64,000 nucleotides of DNA from Pyxicephalus adspersus. Taxonomy: Eukaryota > Chordata > Amphibia > Anura > Pyxicephalidae. The stretch is taken from assembly GCF_032062135.1 (NCBI RefSeq), contig NC_092862.1, positions 90,915,986-90,979,985 of the forward strand. The letters run 5' to 3'. How positions within the stretch are numbered: the first letter of the stretch is position 1; each line of letters begins with the position of its first letter. Positions 58,693 to 64,000 of this stretch are shown here, in pieces. The position numbers and the translations under genes are program-made. Under the pieces are notes generated by a model. It saw only the letters and a program-made list of their open reading frames with translations. It made no database searches and was not told the origin of the DNA.

Positions 58693-59795
58693 CAGTGGTC
58701 CCCAACTCCTGGGCTGCAGACTCGTGCTGTGGAGTGGCTTTGGTGGCTGGTGATTTAGGAGCAGCAAAATACAGGGACAGAAGCACCGATGTCCCATGAG
58801 AAAATTTCAATCATCACTGTGAGCTCCAGGAGAGTGGGCATGTTCTATTAACCTCGGCAATCTGCTGTGCTGCTACCCGCCCACCTTGTCCTGTGAAAAA
58901 ATCCCACCCCTAATACAGGACAAGCAGCAGCAGCATGAGAGCTGTATCTGTGTCCATGCTGCTGTCGTTACTTCCAATGTATAAACCTTCATATCTCCTA
59001 CACTGATTGTTGTAGGAACTTGAAATTGTCAGGGTGCACATGGAACCTTGAGAGCTGATACTAAACTCAATTTCAGACCCCTGAACATAACAAGTTTGCA
59101 GATACGGGATCTTAACATAAAAAATTTTACACTTCTACTTGAACAGATCTGTGATCTATTCTGCTGTATGTGTCAAAAAAAGTGCCGATTTTACTGCCCT
59201 TGTGTGAAATCACCATCTTTCCTTTTTCAATGACAGAAAAGTCCCTTCTGTGCATGCCCGTTCTCAGAACCCAAGCCTTCTGGGATTTGTGATGCATGTA
59301 TACCAAGAGGCTCTGTGCTCCAGTCTTCAGGCATTTAATTAAAAAAAAAAAAAAACAAAGGGTTATCTTTCTATATAAAGTAAAAATTGTGGTGATAGGT
59401 CCACTTTAAGGGGGACTATTTCAAGGTCCCTAAATTGAGTTTGCATATTAAGAAATTCCGGGGGGCCACCTTCATTGCATGGAGCATTTGGGTGCTGCCA
59501 ATTGTCTGTGCACTGTGGTGCCCGCTCACAAAACTTTAAGGCTGCGTTTAGGTCGCCGATGAGGTTGTGGCGCGGTTTCCCTTTCCTCATGCCATGGAAC
59601 TCTGGCTCAGGGGAAACCCTCAGTACCGCTCTATGCTGCTGGAAGTCAAATCTGCAGACGCTGCGGTGCAAGGGATTGAGCAGCTGGTGGAGTGCCTAAT
59701 ACACACAGCTGGACACTAAGCTTCTCTGAACCCCAATTTCTCTTTAACAGTATGAAAAAGAGAAATGTAAGATGAGTTGAGGACTTTTGTGGAAA

Positions 59796-59826
<31 letters not shown>

Positions 59827-60055
59827 ACACACAAACACACACACTAAAACTTCATCATACCATGGTGCCCTGTCACACAAAACTGTCCCTTTATGTTCTT
59901 TGAACCCCAATTTCTCCTGATTGGGAACCTGTAGATATATTATAATGGAGGCCGAGCTGCTGAGAATAGCAGAGTAGTGTAAGCTGTACATTTACCGGGC
60001 CGTGGCAAAACTTTATGTTACCAGTCCCTGCTGTCAGAAATGTTGGGGGCCACTG
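58693..60055. mobile_element. Complete non-autonomous hAT with 8-bp duplication
   Basis: The left end CAGTGGTCCCCAAC and the right end GTTGGGGGCCACTG are inverted repeats. CTGTAAAC flanks both sides exactly (58685-58692 and 60056-60063). The 1.36-kb interior has no transposase; its open frames lack any family resemblance. A C17 run followed by an AC repeat lies at 59796-59844. Confidence 0.9.
59796..59844. repeat. C17 run followed by AC microsatellite
   Basis: Seventeen C bases, then AC repeats interrupted once by ACAAAC. Such a junction is prone to length error in both replication and sequencing. Confidence 0.95.
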
Positions 60056-60127
60056 CTGTAAACAACAGAAACTTTATGGAGAGGTGGCAGAAGCTATTCA
60101 AGGTGTCAACAGATGTAACTCAGGTGC

Positions 60128-60196
60128 TGAATCACTCAGCGTCACTGTTGAAAGTGTATCCTCTTCATCCTTGGAGAGCTTTAATAAATCAGGCCC
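60128..60196. repeat. Partial fold-back MITE arm
   Basis: CTTGGAGAGCTTTAATAAAT followed by CAGGCCC is the right arm only, preceded by the usual GAAAGTGTATCCTCTTCA variant. Confidence 0.75.
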
Positions 60197-63100
60197 TATG
60201 TCTCCATTGCCATTTTATTTTGTATACAATTTTGCCATACCTCAGCGTCAGAATATGTGAATCCACAGAATACTTGGAAAAGATCCTGGAAGCACTGGGG
60301 AAGTAATGAGTTGAATTCTGCTTTTAGAAACACAGAACAGGGAGGATAAATCTTATGTTAATTATTCTGTTATTCCAAACCGTTACATCTTGTAGCTGTT
60401 AATGCTTTGAATTTTGGGAATGATGCATACATGCAATCCAGTGAGCAATTTAGTGAATTTAACAACGGCAGCCTATTTAATTACTAGATCTAAAGAAGGA
60501 CCTGAAATGCTCCAGAAGAGGTTAAATGTACATTTTGTGTTTTTGTGGCAACTATTATCAAAATATATATCTTGTAATATATACCCAGTATGTTTACACA
60601 GTTGTCCATACTGTTTTTCTCAAAATTAGTAAGCTTTAACAAGCTTTGTAAAACTAATGTCTGATGAACTGCTTAAAAACTGTTGAACTATTGATGCAAG
60701 GCAGCAAGAAACATACCAAGGCTTTGCATTGAGACAGAGCCTAACAGTTAGCCTAAAAGACTGCAGTTACAAAGATAGATGCTAGGAAGAAAATGACATG
60801 GAACTTAGTGCTGTAAGCCTGCTATAGTAGTGATGGATTACACTTCAGCAAGGGTCAATGAAATGTATTCCTGAGTTTGATATCCTCTTAAGTTTTATAG
60901 AAGTGTGTTGACCTCACAATATATTAGGATTACATGAACATTGTACTTTTTTAAGGCATCACATTTAAGGTCATTAAGCTGTCAGGAAAAAACAGGTTGG
61001 CAAAAACAGGTTTTAAAGTATATTGAAAATGAATGATCTGATCTCTCATTTAGCCATGTACTGAAGTGCCACATTTCAAAATAGAATCTCCTTCTTGGTC
61101 TTCAGGATGGGATCAACCACTTACTATAACTGTAGCTATATTCTTTGTTGCCAGGATTTTTAATTGTTTACTATTTGTTATTTAACACATCAGGCAATGC
61201 ATAGTTAATTTTGAATTTATTTGTCTTTTTTTTGACATTTTTAACAAATATGTTTTCTATAAACTCCTTATTATCCTTATGTACATCTATTTTTTAGTTT
61301 TCCAAAAAAATGTATTTTGGTTGGGCCCATTGCATTGATTTAACAGACTATTATTGGCTTTCTAAACAGAAAGCACAGCATATGGAGGGAAGAATGAGAC
61401 AGCAGTGTGTGTAAGTTTAAACTTAAGCTACAAAACATGATAGTGTCACTATCATCACAGATACAAATAAACCTTAGCACAATCCTTTTTACACATTACT
61501 ATGAAAATCTTCCATTACCTATATTTTTTGTACTTGGAATATAGACATAGAGCTTATCCCTTATCTAAGCCTACATTAAAATAATCAGGGACAGCTTAGT
61601 GATGCGGTCAGGAGTATGTAATGAAAGGAGAGTAGTTGTAAGACAAATGTAAGTGCATTGATCATCGATTTGTAGCCCAAAGCCTAGCATATAGAGAGCA
61701 GCTGTCAGCAGTATGTAACGTACAACCCAGCACAAAGAGTGAAACAGCCATAATAATATTATGGGAGTAAAGAGTAAGTACCACATAGACACTGTATGGA
61801 ACATAAACCTTACCCTCTTCATCGTTTATGTTATATATTGTCATATATTGAGTACTCCTTTAGACTAGACTCTGTATGCTGGGCTATATATTACATAAAT
61901 TTGACCAATGCACTTGTGCAGAGTACAGTCAAGCACTATTTGTTCCTAGCTATACATCACAAATTGCATACCCTTGACTAACAGCATTATGCATACAGAG
62001 TGCAGTGGTCATCAACAGAGCATAAAACAAGTATACCAATGTGCACTACTTCATTCTGACCACTGAGCAAAATTCTAAGATAAACTCAAACCGTGGCAAA
62101 CATTTCCCCTACCAAGCAACCTTCGAGGAAATAAACTCTCTTTCCCCAAGCTAAAAATGATCTCTGAAATATTTTACTTAAAAAGTTCTCTACCTGAATC
62201 AAGTAAACACTCCACAAAAAACAACCTAATTCCCCCAAGCAAACTTCTCCCACCACTATGCAAATATACTACATTCAGACATGCAACACCTACACAGTTA
62301 AAATTCCAGAGGGGAATAAATCAAACCACATATACATCACGGAAGAAAGCTAAGGTAGGCCCTGCCAGGCTTATCCTGGCTGTATCATACGATATGTGAG
62401 AGCTGAGTGGTAGCCTAAAAAAGCCTTCCTCAGCTCTAATGTGCAAAAAATCAACATAGTAATTTGCAGGTGCTTCTACATAACCAAAAGGGTCTTACAC
62501 ATCCACTGCCAGTCATAAGGACTCCTCAGTAGCATAGATGCTTAAAGCAAAGATGCAATTGTACACAATGATATTTAATGTAAAAAATGTAATTTTCTGA
62601 ATGCTTTCAAATAAATATGAACTTGTAATACTATATTTAAGCTATGGGTACTTCTTTTTTCTAAAGTGTCAGTTCAACTGCAGTAATGTCACCAATTCCC
62701 CACATTTGTGCTCTAGCACATTTCCTTGTGGTCACTGCAGTAATACTGTACATGCATTCATAGGAAGGTCATACATAGGGTCTACATGATGTGCACAGTG
62801 CAGAGGGAGAAAGCTAAAACAAAGTACTTAAAATGTTCTGTATTTCCTAGTGAACATTTTTTTAAATGTTAGTATTGCCTTCGAAATAGGATTGGTAAAA
62901 AAAAAAACCTTGCCAGGTTTGTTTCTGGTGTATGTGTCCCTTTGGGAAGATTTATTTTCAAACATTTTTCTCTGCAAAGTGAGGCCTGACAATAAAGCCA
63001 TGTCTGGACAAATATTAATCTGCTCCCCACTCCCAATGCCCACTTTTTTCTCCTAAATCCACAATCTGGATCAATTTCCAGTTCTATTTCTAAACTACTA

Positions 63101-64000
63101 ATATAGTGCTGAAGACCTTCTCATGCTGGCCTGTCCCTTTCAGTTCACTTGCACTAAGGCCACTGCTACAGACTCTTGCTCTGGATTCTGTTGATCCTCA
63201 GAGCACCATGTTCTTAACAGCCATTAGAGAATGTCCACGTCACATAGAAAGTGACCTAGCTAAGAAGGACTACTCCTCCTGTAAACAGAAAAAAACCTAG
63301 GACTAGAGTCATTGCACCACAGCTTTTTTAGATTGTCATTTAAAAGGAAGTGATTAGAAAATGGTCTGGGGGAGAGCATGTGAGGGATAATAGAGAAAGA
63401 ACTGAGATCAGCCCTATGTTTATGATTAACTGGAACACTTAAGCCATTCCCCACCTTTCTGGACTTCCCCAGTTGTACTCCCTTTATATTGAATTATGCA
63501 TGCATATTTTTTATCCCCTTACGCCTTGATCCATCATATATGTTGCAGTGCAGTTCACTATGCTTCACATAGTGGCCCTAATTCGAGTTTGTGTAAGCTC
63601 ACCGCGCGTCAATACGTGCCGATATACGAGGCGTATTTCCACGAGCTGCAGTCTGCTAGTACATCTACATTTGTTGTACTGTTTTGATACTTTTTCGTTT
63701 GCTTGCAACACTGCAAACTAATTTAGATAAAGCTGTATATATACTAATTATCACTTTATATTATATCATCACACAATAGTATTAATGTAAAAAAAATGTC
63801 AGCAAGCATTTGTGATCTGATTCAAATTTTATTCTAGTTTGGCATTATATAAATCAAATATTTGAAAAGAGGAATGTTGTCAAAGATGTTATAATACATG
63901 TATCAAGGAACATTTAGTGATTTCACTTGTGTGTATGTCAAAATACATTTAAATGCATGTAAGTACATATGCATTTTCACTTTTTCTATTTTATACTGTT
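60197..64000. other. No gene seen
   Basis: AT-rich DNA to the window end. Short open frames at 61571-61981, 62157-62399 and 63106-63300 have no supporting splice context or family resemblance. No RNA gene or complete element was recognised. Confidence 0.45.

Overview
The window is a stretch of vertebrate nuclear DNA, most likely from a frog or toad. It is AT-rich, has almost no long open frames, and is packed with transposable elements of kinds abundant in anuran genomes: TTAA-flanked piggyBac elements and their short derivatives, several hAT families, CR1/L2-like LINEs, a Ty3/Gypsy remnant, a Tc1-like remnant and a short fold-back MITE. Nothing bacterial was seen. An 857-base assembly gap lies at 43632-44488, with single ambiguous bases at 48475 and 48493.

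Host gene content appears to be one gene on the minus strand, mostly intron. Three candidate exons (54435-54506, 32336-32472, 179-286) have good splice signals, one open frame each and mutually compatible phases. I do not recognise the protein.

Layout. 1-8 kb: exon, piggyBac-type MITEs and a nested composite element. 8-12 kb: a decayed piggyBac transposase gene next to LINE fragments. 12-17 kb: Gypsy gag/protease remnant and a 1.2-kb TTAA-flanked element. 17-21.8 kb: fold-back MITEs and unclassified DNA. 21.86-31.97 kb: a 10.1-kb hAT transposon (hAT-A). 32-41 kb: exon, Tc1-like remnant and a minus-strand LINE. 40.97-51.29 kb: a second, 10.3-kb hAT transposon (hAT-B). 51-64 kb: exon, hAT fragments, and a complete 1.36-kb non-autonomous hAT with 8-bp target duplications.

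The most interesting content is the matching architecture of hAT-A and hAT-B. Each has short terminal inverted repeats, flanking target duplications and a decayed BED-finger/hAT transposase on the minus strand. Each also carries a passenger related to a host gene (ZCCHC3-like in hAT-A, an intronless PCED1/FAM113-like copy in hAT-B) and several fragments of 28S rRNA. The passengers and rRNA pieces are bounded by minisatellite arrays. The two elements have different termini, different arrays and different 28S blocks, so the resemblance looks like a repeated process of sequence capture rather than one shared ancestor. The sequence supports the contents and boundaries; the capture mechanism is inference.

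All family names come from reading translations and motifs by eye. No database search was run.
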